DNA of 64,000 bases, taken from the NCBI RefSeq assembly GCF_014489615.1, contig NZ_CP060825.1, positions 3,263,501-3,327,500 of the forward strand, read 5' to 3'. Below are positions 1 to 7,920 of this stretch, one piece after another; the first letter of the stretch is position 1; every line of letters begins with the position of its first letter. Under the pieces are notes generated by a model. The model saw only the letters and a list, made by a program, of their open reading frames with translations, was not told the origin of the DNA and did not search any database. Source of the stretch: Streptomyces genisteinicus. Its GTDB lineage: Bacteria > Actinomycetota > Actinomycetes > Streptomycetales > Streptomycetaceae. Position numbers and translations under genes: made by a program.

Positions 1-705
1 GTCGGGCTGTCGTTCCTCGTCGCGCTGATCTTCATGCAGGGGCATGTGGGCCTGCCGCTCGCCATGGGCGCCGACGGATTCAGCAGTTCCGACTTCGGCC
101 TGGTGATCGCGGTGAACGGCGTGCTCATCGTGGTGCTGCAGATCCCGGTGACCCGCTTCATCGAGCACCGCGACCCGGGCCGCCTGCTGATCCTCTCCGC
201 GCTGCTCGCGGGCTACGGGTACGGGCTCACGGCGTTCGCCGGCTCGCTCGGCATATACGCGGTGACCGTCGCCGTCTGGACGATCGCCGAGATCATCAAC
301 GCGCCCACCCAGACCGGTCTGGTGGTCCGCTTCTCGCCGGTGCACGCCCGCGGCCGCTACCAGGGCATGTACAGCCTGTCGTGGTCGGCGGCGGCCCTGG
401 TCGCCCCGCTGATGTCGGGCTTCGTCATCGACCGGTGGGGCTCCGGATGGCTCTGGGGCCTGTGCGCGGTGATCGGCACGGTGGCCGCGGCCGGGTACTG
501 GCTGGTGGTGCGCGACCTGCCCGGCGAGCGGCAGGGGCCCGGAGGTCCGGAGGGCTCCGGAGCCGGCCGGAGCACCGGGGCGGAGCCGGGCGCCGGGGAG
601 CCTGCGGAGCAGGTCACGAGGACGGAGCCGGTGGAGCAGCGGTCAGTCCCTGCGCCGGCGGGCGGCGTCGCGGTCGAGCGAGGCGGGATCGACGCCGCCG
701 CCTGA
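1..705 (+). CDS. MFS transporter, C-terminal part (5' end outside window)
   Basis: The frame is already open at base 1 and its start lies upstream, so only about 234 C-terminal residues are visible. They hold roughly six membrane helices (GLSFLVALIF, LVIAVNGVLIVVLQ, ILSALLAGYGYGL and later ones). The loop ARGRYQGMYS and the helix APLMSGFVIDRWGSG are typical of the second half of 12-helix major facilitator drug or solute exporters. Helix 12 is followed by a hydrophilic Gly/Glu/Pro-rich tail of about 60 residues. The substrate cannot be read from the sequence. The last 63 bases overlap the 3' end of the convergent exporter on the minus strand. Confidence 0.85.
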   Translation, partial: VGLSFLVALIFMQGHVGLPLAMGADGFSSSDFGLVIAVNGVLIVVLQIPVTRFIEHRDPGRLLILSALLAGYGYGLTAFAGSLGIYAVTVAVWTIAEIINAPTQTGLVVRFSPVHARGRYQGMYSLSWSAAALVAPLMSGFVIDRWGSGWLWGLCAVIGTVAAAGYWLVVRDLPGERQGPGGPEGSGAGRSTGAEPGAGEPAEQVTRTEPVEQRSVPAPAGGVAVERGGIDAAA

Positions 706-2418
706 GGTCCGGCGGCCGGGGCCGCCGTCTGTGGGAACGGAGCCCCCGGAGCCGCCGTCCGCGGGAGCGGAGCCGTCGCCGGGGCCGCCGTCCGCCGGTG
801 CGCGGCGGTCGGTCCCGGCGGCCGTCGCGTCGCCGGTCGCGTCGCCGGTCACCTTCGTTCCGGGGTGGAAGTGCGCGCAGACGTACGCGACGGCGAGCGC
901 GATGGCCATGCCGTAGAACACCCACTGGTTGGCCTGGGCGAAGTCCAGCCGGATCGCGTTCATCGAGTCGCGCATGGTCGTCGCGAGCGGCCCGGTGCCG
1001 CTGGGGGTCGCCCCGTCCGCGTGGCCGGTGACGGCCTCGCTGACGGAGCGGGCGGCGTCCTGTGCCGCCCCCGCCGGGACGCCCTTGCCCTGGAGCGTCT
1101 CCACCACACGGTCGGTGGTCACATGGGTGAGGATCGTCCCGAAGACGGCCATGCCCACGGCGGCGGCGTAGTTGCGCACGGTCTGCGTGATGCCGGTGAC
1201 CTCGCCGTAGGAGGCGCCGATGGACCGGTTGACGGCGTCGGTGGACGCCGGGGCCAGCAGGAGGCCGATGCCCGCACCCGCCAGCGCCGCGTAGGGCCAC
1301 TGGTCGTGCATCGACAGGTCGGTGAGCTTGTTGGCCCACAGCGCGAAACCGACCGCGCCGAGCGCCGTGCCGAGCTTCAGCGCGGGCTTGGCACCCTTCC
1401 GGTCGAGGATCCGCCCGCCCCACTGGGAGGCGATGGCGAAGCCGATGAAGAAGTAGAGCAGGAACAGCGCGGCCTGGTTGGGCGAGGCGCTGAGCGAGAC
1501 CTGTGCGTAGACGGACGCGAAGAAGAAGACCGGGACGAACGCGAGCATCGCGAAGAAGAGCACCAGGTTGTCGGCGGCGAACGCCTTGTCGCGGAAGACC
1601 CGCAGCTTCACCAGGGGCTGTTCCAGGGTGAGTTCGTAGCGGAAGAAGAACGCCAGGACTGCGAGGCCGCCGACGATGCACACCCACGTCAGGACACTGC
1701 TCCACCCCCAGGCCGACGCCTGCTGCAGGCCCAGCACGCTCAGCCCCATCCCGGCCGCGACCAGCACCGCGCCGGGGACGTCGAGCTTCTCGGGGCGCCG
1801 GATGTTCGGGACACGGGCGAGGAAGGTGAGGACGAGCGCGATCACGGCGACCGGGACGTTGACCCAGAAGATCGCCCGCCAGGTCCAGCCGGTGAGCCAG
1901 CCACCGAGCAGCGGGCCGACGGCGGTCAGCGCGCCGGACAGCCCGAAGAACAGGGCGAGCGCGCGGCCGCGCTTCTCCACCGGGAAGACGTTGACGACGA
2001 CGGCGAGCGCGGCGGGGAACATCAGTGCCGCGCCGAGCCCTTGGGTGGCGCGGAAGACGATCAGCCAGGGCTGGGCGAAGTCGCCGTCGGGGACGCACCC
2101 GCACAGCACGGAGGAGATGACGAAGGTGAGGGTGCCGACGACCATCACGCGGCGGTGGCCGAGGATGTCGGCGAGCCGCCCGCCGAGCGCGAAGAACGCG
2201 GCCAGCGTGAGCAGATAGGCGTTGACGACCCACTGCATCCCGGAGGAGGTGAGGCCGAGTTCGTCGATGATGCTCGGGGCGGCGATCGAGACGATGGTCT
2301 GGTCGATGAACGTCATCGACACCGCGAAGAGCATCGCCGCGAGAGCCAGCGTCTGATGTGGCGCACCGGGGCCTGATGCCCGCGTCGAGGAGACCGCGTG
2401 GGACCTGTCGTTGCCCAT
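643..2418 (-). CDS. DHA2-family (EmrB/QacA) 14-helix MFS drug exporter
   Basis: This 591-aa protein is a proton-coupled multidrug exporter of the DHA2 type. Motif D1 is seen as DQTIVSIAAPSI, motif A as GGRLADILGHRR, and motif C around GPLLGGWLTGW. About 14 hydrophobic segments follow, then a Gly/Asp/Pro-rich cytoplasmic tail of about 75 residues. The ATG at 2418 (MGNDRSHAV) is preferred because the longer frame, back to 2535, is Arg/Pro-rich and runs through a perfect palindrome. There is no clear Shine-Dalgarno; CACACT at 2426-2431, 7 nt before the ATG, suggests a leaderless message. The 3' end overlaps the neighbouring MFS gene. Confidence 0.88.
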   Translation of the reverse strand: MGNDRSHAVSSTRASGPGAPHQTLALAAMLFAVSMTFIDQTIVSIAAPSIIDELGLTSSGMQWVVNAYLLTLAAFFALGGRLADILGHRRVMVVGTLTFVISSVLCGCVPDGDFAQPWLIVFRATQGLGAALMFPAALAVVVNVFPVEKRGRALALFFGLSGALTAVGPLLGGWLTGWTWRAIFWVNVPVAVIALVLTFLARVPNIRRPEKLDVPGAVLVAAGMGLSVLGLQQASAWGWSSVLTWVCIVGGLAVLAFFFRYELTLEQPLVKLRVFRDKAFAADNLVLFFAMLAFVPVFFFASVYAQVSLSASPNQAALFLLYFFIGFAIASQWGGRILDRKGAKPALKLGTALGAVGFALWANKLTDLSMHDQWPYAALAGAGIGLLLAPASTDAVNRSIGASYGEVTGITQTVRNYAAAVGMAVFGTILTHVTTDRVVETLQGKGVPAGAAQDAARSVSEAVTGHADGATPSGTGPLATTMRDSMNAIRLDFAQANQWVFYGMAIALAVAYVCAHFHPGTKVTGDATGDATAAGTDRRAPADGGPGDGSAPADGGSGGSVPTDGGPGRRTSGGGVDPASLDRDAARRRRD

Positions 2419-2425
2419 GCAATCG

Positions 2426-2489
2426 AGTGTGAACCCGCCCGCGCCGGTGCGCACTCCCGCGCGAGCCGGTGCGCACCGGCTCGCGCGGG
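2426..2489 (-). promoter_or_regulatory. 34-bp perfect palindrome and probable promoter of the DHA2 exporter
   Basis: Bases 2456-2489 form a perfect palindrome with 17-bp arms and no spacer, centred on GGTGCGCACC. The half-element GCCGGTGCGCAC occurs again at 2443-2454, so three half-sites are stacked directly upstream of the putative -10 CACACT (2426-2431). This is the layout of an operator for a dimeric repressor of an efflux pump. No regulator gene is adjacent within the window. Confidence 0.6.
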
Positions 2490-2605
2490 GAGGAAGGGGG
2501 ATGCCGGGACGGCGTGGGGCCGGGCGGAGCGGCATGCGGCCCGGAGGGCGTCGGCCGTCGCGCCGGCAGCGGGCCGTCAGCCGGCGGCGGGCTGTCGGCG
2601 GGCCG

Positions 2606-3127
2606 TCAGTCGGCCGGACGCCGGATCAGCGAGGCGAAGGCGTCGAGGTTGCGGGTGGACTCGCCCCGCGACACCCGCCAGGCGTACTCGCGCCGGATCG
2701 CACTCTCGAAACCGAGCTCCAGCAGGGTGTTGAAGGCCCCGTCCGAGGCCTCCAGGATCGTGCCCAGCAGCCGGTCGAGCTCCTCCGGCGTGACCACGGA
2801 CAGCGGGAGCCGGCCCGTCAGGTAGATGTCCCCGAGCCGGTCGACCGCGTAACTCACGCCGTAGAGCTTGAGGTTGCGCTCCAGCAGCCAGCGGTGGACG
2901 GCGGCGTCGTTCTCGTCGGGGTGGCGGATGACGAAGGCGTTGACCGACAGCGAGTGGCGGCCGACCCGCAGGGAGCAGGTCGTCGACAGCTTCCGGGTAC
3001 CGGGCAGTTGGACGACGTACGTGCCCGGTTCCGGGCTCTCCCAGTCGAGTTCGGCGTCCCTCAGGGTCTGCTCGACGACCAGCGTGGTCTGCTCGGTGCG
3101 CTGCGTCGCGCGCTCTGCGTCAGCCAT
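2606..3127 (-). CDS. YbjN-domain protein
   Basis: The 173-aa soluble protein has no signal or membrane segment. It matches the YbjN / type III secretion chaperone-like fold found next to mshA in actinomycetes: an N-terminal helix, the beta-rich stretch GTYVVQLPGTRKLSTTCSL, then WLLERNLKLYGVSYAVD and a C-terminal helix ending AFASLIRRPAD. The molecular role is not known; members are thought to act as chaperone-like or stress-related factors. It starts at ATG 3127 (MADAERATQ) and is co-oriented with mshA, but a 54-bp tandem repeat array lies in the gap. Function is inferred from family resemblance only. Confidence 0.75.
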   Translation of the reverse strand: MADAERATQRTEQTTLVVEQTLRDAELDWESPEPGTYVVQLPGTRKLSTTCSLRVGRHSLSVNAFVIRHPDENDAAVHRWLLERNLKLYGVSYAVDRLGDIYLTGRLPLSVVTPEELDRLLGTILEASDGAFNTLLELGFESAIRREYAWRVSRGESTRNLDAFASLIRRPAD

Positions 3128-3150
3128 GGTGGGAGCGTACGTCAGTGGTG

Positions 3151-3320
3151 GTGCGCCCGCGTGCGGTGGCGGTGCTCGGCGGAGGTGCGCCGTGCGCGGT
3201 GGCGGTGCGCCCGCGTGCGGTGGCGGTGCTCGGCGGAGGTGCGCCGTGCGCGGTGGCGGTGCGCCCGCGTGCGGTGGCGGTGCTCAGCGGAGGTGCGCCC
3301 GCGTGCGGTGCCGGTGCTCG
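3151..3320. repeat. 54-bp tandem repeat array (about three copies) between mshA and the ybjN gene
   Basis: The unit beginning GTGCGCCCGCGTGCGGTGGC starts at 3151, 3205 and 3259, exactly 54 bp apart, with a shortened copy from 3293. Because 54 is a multiple of three, all frames stay open through it. The mshA stop codon lies inside the array, so the last residues of MshA ([10 protein letters not shown]) come from repeat sequence. Copy number probably varies between strains. Confidence 0.85.
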
Positions 3321-4624
3321 TGCATCGCGGCCGCGTAGACGTCGGCGGTCGCCGAGGCCGCCGTGCCCCAGCCGAAGGACTGCGCGTGCCGGGCGGCGGC
3401 CTGTCCCATCCGGTCGGCGAGCGAGTCGTTCCGCAGGAAGGCCGCCAGCACGTCCGCGTAGTGCGCCGGATCGTGCCCGGGGACGAGGAAGCCCGTCTCC
3501 TCGTCGCGCACCGCGACGGGCAGCCCGCCGACGGCCGCGGCGACGACCGGCGTGCCGGCCGCCTGAGCCTCGATGGCCACCAGCCCGAAGGACTCGCTGT
3601 ACGAGGGCATGACCAGCGCGGACGCGGCCCGGAACCAGTCCGCGAGCTGCTCCTGGCCGACCGGCCGGTGGAAGTGGACGACATCGGCGATGCCGAGACG
3701 TGCGGCGAGCTTCTGCAAGCCCTCCGGCCTGGCCAGTCCGCTGCCGCTCGGCCCGCCGACGACCGGCACGAAGAGGCGGTGCCGCAGCGACGGGTCGCGT
3801 TCCAGCAGGACCGCGACCGCCCGCAGCAGGATGTCGGGGGCCTTGAGGGGCTGGATGCGGCCGGCGAAGAGGGGGATGAAGGCGTCCTGGGGCAGGCCCA
3901 GCCGGGCCCTGGCCGCCGCGCGCCCGTCGGCCGGGCGGAACACGTCCAGGTTCACGCCGGGGTGGACCACGGCGACCTTGGCCGGGTCCGCGTCGTAGAA
4001 GCGGACGAGCTCGTCGGACTCCTCCGCAGTGTTGGCGATCAGCCGGTCGGCCGCCGCGACTATCTGGGTCTCGCCGATGACCCGCGAGGCGGGCTCGGGG
4101 GTGTCCCCCTCGGCCAGCGCGGCGTTCTTGACCTTGGCCATGGTGTGCATGGCGTGGACCAGCGGGACGCCCCAGCGCTCGGCGGCCAGCCAGCCCACGT
4201 GGCCGGAGAGCCAGTAGTGGGAGTGCACCAGGTCGTAGTGGCCGGGCCGGTGGCCGGCCCAGGCCCGCATCACACCGTGGGTGAAGGCGCACAGCTGCGG
4301 CGGCAGGTCCTCCTTGGCGAGCCCTTCGTAGGGGCCCGCGTCGACGTGCCGCACCAGGACGCCCGGCGCCAGCTCGACCACGGGCTGCAGACCGCCGGTG
4401 GTGGCCCGGGTGAAGATCTCCACCTCGATGTTGATGGCGGCGAGGCGCTTGGCGAGCTCGACGATGTACACGTTCATCCCGCCCGCGTCGCCGGTGCCCG
4501 GCTGGTGGAGCGGGGAGGTGTGCACGCTCAGCATCGCGATCCGGCGCGGCTTCCGGTGTCCGCTGGGGAACCGGAGACGCGGGGTCATCCGGCTGCTGCC
4601 GAATCGGGAGACGTACTGGCTCAC
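3284..4624 (-). CDS. mshA: D-inositol-3-phosphate glycosyltransferase (mycothiol biosynthesis)
   Basis: MshA transfers GlcNAc from UDP-GlcNAc to 1L-myo-inositol-1-phosphate, the first committed step of mycothiol synthesis. The 446-aa sequence has the GT4/GT-B layout: the N-terminal Rossmann half opens with [19 protein letters not shown], the inter-domain part contains [13 protein letters not shown], and the C-terminal donor site has [20 protein letters not shown] with the E-x7-E pair. The GTG at 4624 (VSQYVSRF) follows GAGAGGA at a good distance; a longer open frame to 5518 is antisense to the methyltransferase and is rejected. The C-terminal tail is made of repeat DNA. mshD, the last pathway gene, lies at 49769 in the same window. 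Confidence 0.95.
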   Translation of the reverse strand: MSQYVSRFGSSRMTPRLRFPSGHRKPRRIAMLSVHTSPLHQPGTGDAGGMNVYIVELAKRLAAINIEVEIFTRATTGGLQPVVELAPGVLVRHVDAGPYEGLAKEDLPPQLCAFTHGVMRAWAGHRPGHYDLVHSHYWLSGHVGWLAAERWGVPLVHAMHTMAKVKNAALAEGDTPEPASRVIGETQIVAAADRLIANTAEESDELVRFYDADPAKVAVVHPGVNLDVFRPADGRAAARARLGLPQDAFIPLFAGRIQPLKAPDILLRAVAVLLERDPSLRHRLFVPVVGGPSGSGLARPEGLQKLAARLGIADVVHFHRPVGQEQLADWFRAASALVMPSYSESFGLVAIEAQAAGTPVVAAAVGGLPVAVRDEETGFLVPGHDPAHYADVLAAFLRNDSLADRMGQAAARHAQSFGWGTAASATADVYAAAMHEHRHRTRAHLR

Positions 4625-4930
4625 GTCGGCGGTCCTCTCGGGTGCGGGCACGGCGATGGGCGGGGCGGTCGGGCCCCGCACGGCCGTCAACAGCGGAACC
4701 GGCTCTTCCATTTCCGGAACGGGGTCACTTTGCCAAATGATTGCCGAGCCCCGGTCAGGCGGATGCCCCCGTTCCCCGTCCACCGCGAGGGGGAGGGCGC
4801 GGGAGGCGGCAGGACCCTCCGGGGGCGGGAGGCGGGGGCCGCGCGGGAGGCGGGGCGGAGGCCGGCACGGGCCGAGACCGGGGCCGGGGCGGGGCAGGAA
4901 CGGGGCCGGGGCGGGAACCGGGGCCTCGCT
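4625..4930. other. Intergenic region between divergent mshA and methyltransferase genes
   Basis: This divergent spacer carries the mshA ribosome-binding site (GAGAGGA near 4632-4638). Further right is a purine-skewed GGGGCCGGGGCGGGGC-type run (about 4830-4925). No RNA gene or further ORF with coding character is seen. Confidence 0.5.
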
Positions 4931-4936
4931 TACCCT
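4931..4936 (+). promoter_or_regulatory. -10 box TACCCT, predicted leaderless transcript
   Basis: TACCCT ends 7 nt before the ATG at 4944. This spacing puts the transcription start at or next to the start codon, and no Shine-Dalgarno is present. Confidence 0.6.
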
Positions 4937-4943
4937 CGATGAC

Positions 4944-5726
4944 ATGAATCGCCCCGTCGGCACCGCCACCCGCGGGACGACCAACCCCAACCGCCTGCGC
5001 CGGATGGACCGCTGGATGGCGGCCGTCCACGGCGCCGCGCTGCGCCGCGGCGAGACGCCTCCGGTCGCCGTGGACCTCGGGTACGGGGCGGCACCCTGGA
5101 CCGCCGTGGAACTGCTCCAGCGGCTGCGCACGGCGGACCCGCGCTGCACGGTCGTCGGCATCGAGATCGATCCGGCCCGGGTCGCCGCCGCCGCGCCGTA
5201 CGCCCGCGAGGGCCTCGCCTTCCGGCACGGCGGCTTCGAGGTGCCGACCGCCGGGCGTCCGGCGCTCATCCGGGCCGCCAACGTGCTGCGCCAGTACGAC
5301 GAGGACGAGGTCGCGGCGGTGTGGGACCGCCTGACGAAGCGGCTGGCGCCCGGCGGACTGCTCGTCGAGGGCACCTGCGACGAGATCGGGCGGCGGCACG
5401 TCTGGGTCGCCCTGGGGCCCGAGGGTCCGCGATCGGTGACCTTCGCGACCCGGCTCGGCTCGCTGGACCGGCCGTCCGACCTCGCGGAGCGGCTCCCGAA
5501 GGCGCTCATCCACCGCAACGTCCCCGGTGAGCCGGTGCACGCCTTCCTCCGCGACTTCGACCGCGCCTGGGCGGCGGCCGCGCCCTACGCCTCCCTCGGC
5601 GCGCGCCAGCGGTGGATCCGGGCGGTCGGCGACCTCGCCCGGGACTGGCCCGTGACCGACGGCCGGCGGCGCTGGCGCCAGGGCGAGGTCACCGTCGCCT
5701 GGAACGCGCTGGCCCCGGCGGCGTAG
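4944..5726 (+). CDS. Class I SAM-dependent methyltransferase-like protein
   Basis: The 260-aa cytoplasmic protein has the Rossmann methyltransferase signature: motif [16 protein letters not shown] (about residues 43-57), the acidic motif II residue in [11 protein letters not shown], and a later [18 protein letters not shown] strand. The substrate is unknown. The glycine-rich loop is DLGYGAAP rather than the commoner DxGxGxG, but still fits SAM binding. The ATG at 4944 is chosen because a leaderless promoter fits it exactly; the upstream continuation of the frame is low-complexity. It is transcribed alone and ends at a strong hairpin. Confidence 0.8.
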   Translation: MNRPVGTATRGTTNPNRLRRMDRWMAAVHGAALRRGETPPVAVDLGYGAAPWTAVELLQRLRTADPRCTVVGIEIDPARVAAAAPYAREGLAFRHGGFEVPTAGRPALIRAANVLRQYDEDEVAAVWDRLTKRLAPGGLLVEGTCDEIGRRHVWVALGPEGPRSVTFATRLGSLDRPSDLAERLPKALIHRNVPGEPVHAFLRDFDRAWAAAAPYASLGARQRWIRAVGDLARDWPVTDGRRRWRQGEVTVAWNALAPAA

Positions 5727-5740
5727 GGCGTCGCCCGGTC

Positions 5741-5771
5741 GCCGGCTGACGGCGTATCGGCCGTCGGCGGC
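5741..5771 (+). terminator. Hairpin terminator after the methyltransferase
   Basis: A 12-13 bp stem (5741-5753 with 5760-5771, one bulged G, one G-U pair) and a 6-nt loop lie 14 bases after the stop codon. It has no U-tract, as is usual in Streptomyces. Confidence 0.6.
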
Positions 5772-6264
5772 CGCCCGGCATCCGGGCGAAATCCCCGCGC
5801 GCACAGCGGCGGACGACGCGGGCCCCTGACGGATGCCGGGCGCGCGTCCACGGGTGGACGCCCCGCGCACCCCATCGGGGCGTCCGCCCCGCAGACCGCC
5901 ACGGACGTCGCACACCTCACCGCGCCGACCACTCCCCACGGCGCTTCACCGCTTTCCACCGCGCTCCCCCACCGCCCTTCACCACCCCACCGCCCTTCAC
6001 CGCCCTTCACCGCGAACGGGACACTCTCACGGGTGAACCTGCCGAACACGGGAACGGCCCGCGCCCGTCACTCGTCAGTGACGGTGGAGCGGGAGAAGAG
6101 GACGTGCCGCCGTATCGGCGGGCGGCACGACACGGGGCGGGGACGGGACGGGGCGCCGAACTGCCGTGCGACTCTGTCGCTTTCGCCGGAGTCATGACAC
6201 CATCACGGTCGTCACCAATAAGTTACTGACCGTTAATCGGATTTCACGGGCCAGGTGTTCGCCC
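5772..6264. other. Long intergenic region upstream of the NlpC/P60 gene
   Basis: No ORF here has a convincing product. Bases 5936-6010 are a low-complexity run of CACCGCCCTTCAC-like units. Around 6205-6245 a relatively AT-rich island (AATAAGTTACTGACCGTTAAT) stands out and is the likely promoter of the downstream hydrolase. The region was compared with the ydaO/c-di-AMP riboswitch known before some Streptomyces wall hydrolases; no match was seen. Confidence 0.45.
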
Positions 6265-6276
6265 GGAGGGGGAGTC

Positions 6277-7377
6277 GTGCACCGTCGCCGCATCGCCACA
6301 GCCGCCGCGATCGCCGTCGTCAGCGCCCTGACGGCGCTGACCCTGTTCGCTTCGCCGGGCACCGCGTTCGCCGCGCCCGATCCGCAGCCCGAGCCGCCGG
6401 CCTCGGTCACCGTGCCCGGCGCCATGGCGCCGCCCGCGCCGAGCGCGTCGCTGGAGGCCGTCCGCCTGCGGATAGACGAGCTGTACCGCCAGGCGGCCTC
6501 CGCGACGGACGCCTACAACCTCGCCGAGGAGCGCACCCGGAAGCAGTCGGCCGAGCTGGTGAAACTGGCCGAGCAGATGGCCGCGGGCGAAGCCCGCATC
6601 GAAGAGCTGAAGAACCGCGCGGGCGCGGCCGCCCGCGCCCAGTACCGCGGCGGCGGCCTGCCCCCCGAGGCCCAGCTGGCCCTCACCGACGACCCGCAGC
6701 TCTTCCTGGACGGCATCGGCAGGATCCAGCAGGGGCAGAAGGCCACCAAGGACCTCCTCGCGGAACTGACGGAGGCCCAGGCCGGTTTGGTCGCCTACAG
6801 CAAGGACGCCGGCCTCCAGTGGGAGAAGCTGGAGGACAACCGGGTCAAGCGGGAGAAGGCCCGCAAGGAGATCACCGGGAAGATCGCCGAGGCCAAGAAG
6901 CTCGAGGACAAGCTGCAGAAGGAGGAGTTGGACCGCCTCCTCCAGCTCGAGCGGCAGGCTCAGCAGCAGGCCCAGACCCAGTGGCTCGACTCCGGCATAC
7001 TCCAGGAGATCGACGGCCGCGCGAGCGAGCAGGGCAGGAAGGCGATCGCCTTCGCCACCGCGCAGATCGGCAAGCCGTACGTCTGGGGCGCGGAGGGCCC
7101 GGCGTCCTACGACTGCTCGGGGCTCACCCAGTCGGCGTGGGCGGCGGCCGGGCGGGGCATACCGCGCACCTCGCAGGAGCAGTGGCGGCTGCTCCCCCGC
7201 ATCGACATCAGGGACATGCGCCCCGGGGACCTGATCATCTATCACGCCGACGCGAGCCACGTCGGGATGTACGTGGGCAACGGATCGATCGTCCACGCAC
7301 CGCGCCCCGGCCGTCATGTGACGCTGGCGGGCGCCGGTTCGATGCGGATTCTCGGAGTCGTCCGGCCCGACAGGTGA
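6277..7377 (+). CDS. Secreted NlpC/P60 peptidoglycan endopeptidase
   Basis: This 366-aa secreted protein probably cleaves peptide stems of peptidoglycan. Residues 1 to about 35 are a Sec signal (RRRIATAAAIAVVSALTAL ... FAAP). A long Lys/Glu/Gln-rich coiled coil follows (about 60-245), as in RipA-type hydrolases, and the NlpC/P60 domain fills the last 115 residues. The catalytic Cys is in YDCSGLTQSAW, the His in DASHVGMYVG, with a third polar residue in IVHAPRP. The GTG at 6277 follows GGAGGGGGAG; the in-frame extension to 6166 lies upstream of this ribosome-binding site and looks non-coding. It is probably needed for growth or spore-wall remodelling, with the coiled coil restraining activity. 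Confidence 0.9.
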   Translation: MHRRRIATAAAIAVVSALTALTLFASPGTAFAAPDPQPEPPASVTVPGAMAPPAPSASLEAVRLRIDELYRQAASATDAYNLAEERTRKQSAELVKLAEQMAAGEARIEELKNRAGAAARAQYRGGGLPPEAQLALTDDPQLFLDGIGRIQQGQKATKDLLAELTEAQAGLVAYSKDAGLQWEKLEDNRVKREKARKEITGKIAEAKKLEDKLQKEELDRLLQLERQAQQQAQTQWLDSGILQEIDGRASEQGRKAIAFATAQIGKPYVWGAEGPASYDCSGLTQSAWAAAGRGIPRTSQEQWRLLPRIDIRDMRPGDLIIYHADASHVGMYVGNGSIVHAPRPGRHVTLAGAGSMRILGVVRPDR

Positions 7378-7920
7378 CCGCCCGCGCCCCGGCCCCTGAC
7401 CGCCCGCGCCCCGGCCCGGCAGATGACCGCCCGGGCCGCCGCGACCCGGCAGACGGCACGGCGGGAGTTCGGCCCGGCTCGCCACGCGACGGGAGCTCTC
7501 CGGGCGGGCGAAGCGGCGGGCCCGCCCGACGGGTGACGCGGCGGGCTCCCGGCCCGGCACGTCCCCGGGGGCCGGCTCCGGCACTCCCCTCTGTGCCGGG
7601 TGCGGGCACGTGATCCGCGTCCCATCGCACGCCCCCGCGGCTCCCCCTTACGGCGGCGCGGAGGCGAACGCCGGCCGCCGCCGGCCCGGCACGTGAGCTG
7701 TGCCACCCGGCACACCGGACGAATCAGGACGAGGCACCGGCGAGCGCGTGACGTTCGTCATGGATCGGCCGCCAACTGCGCCCCTACGCATGGCATATGC
7801 CACTGGCTCTTGAGCTGTCGCCATTCCGTTCGGCCGCCGCCTACCGCTATGGTCCCCGTCTGGCGGGACGTCGATCGTCGCCCTGCCGCGCCCTCGGGGG
7901 GAGGGAAGGAAACAACACCG
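7378..7920. other. Intergenic region upstream of the receiver-PP2C gene
   Basis: The left part (7378-7600) is C-rich with repeats of the GACCGCCCGCGCCCCGGCCC kind and no gene. The right part (7745-7920) is less GC-rich and should hold the promoter; TATGGT at 7851-7856 is one possible -10. A ribosome-binding site GGGAAGGA precedes the ATG at 7921. Confidence 0.4.

Noticed and set aside
2411..4942. 843-codon plus-strand open frame
   Set aside because: It lies antisense to ybjN and mshA, is rich in Arg/Gly/His with no domain, and exists because high-GC DNA has few stops.
4625..5518. N-terminal extension of MshA to 5518
   Set aside because: The extra 298 codons are antisense to the methyltransferase; the GTG at 4624 has a good ribosome-binding site.
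5727..6276. c-di-AMP (ydaO) riboswitch before the NlpC/P60 gene
   Set aside because: Such riboswitches precede some Streptomyces wall hydrolases, but the conserved blocks could not be found here.
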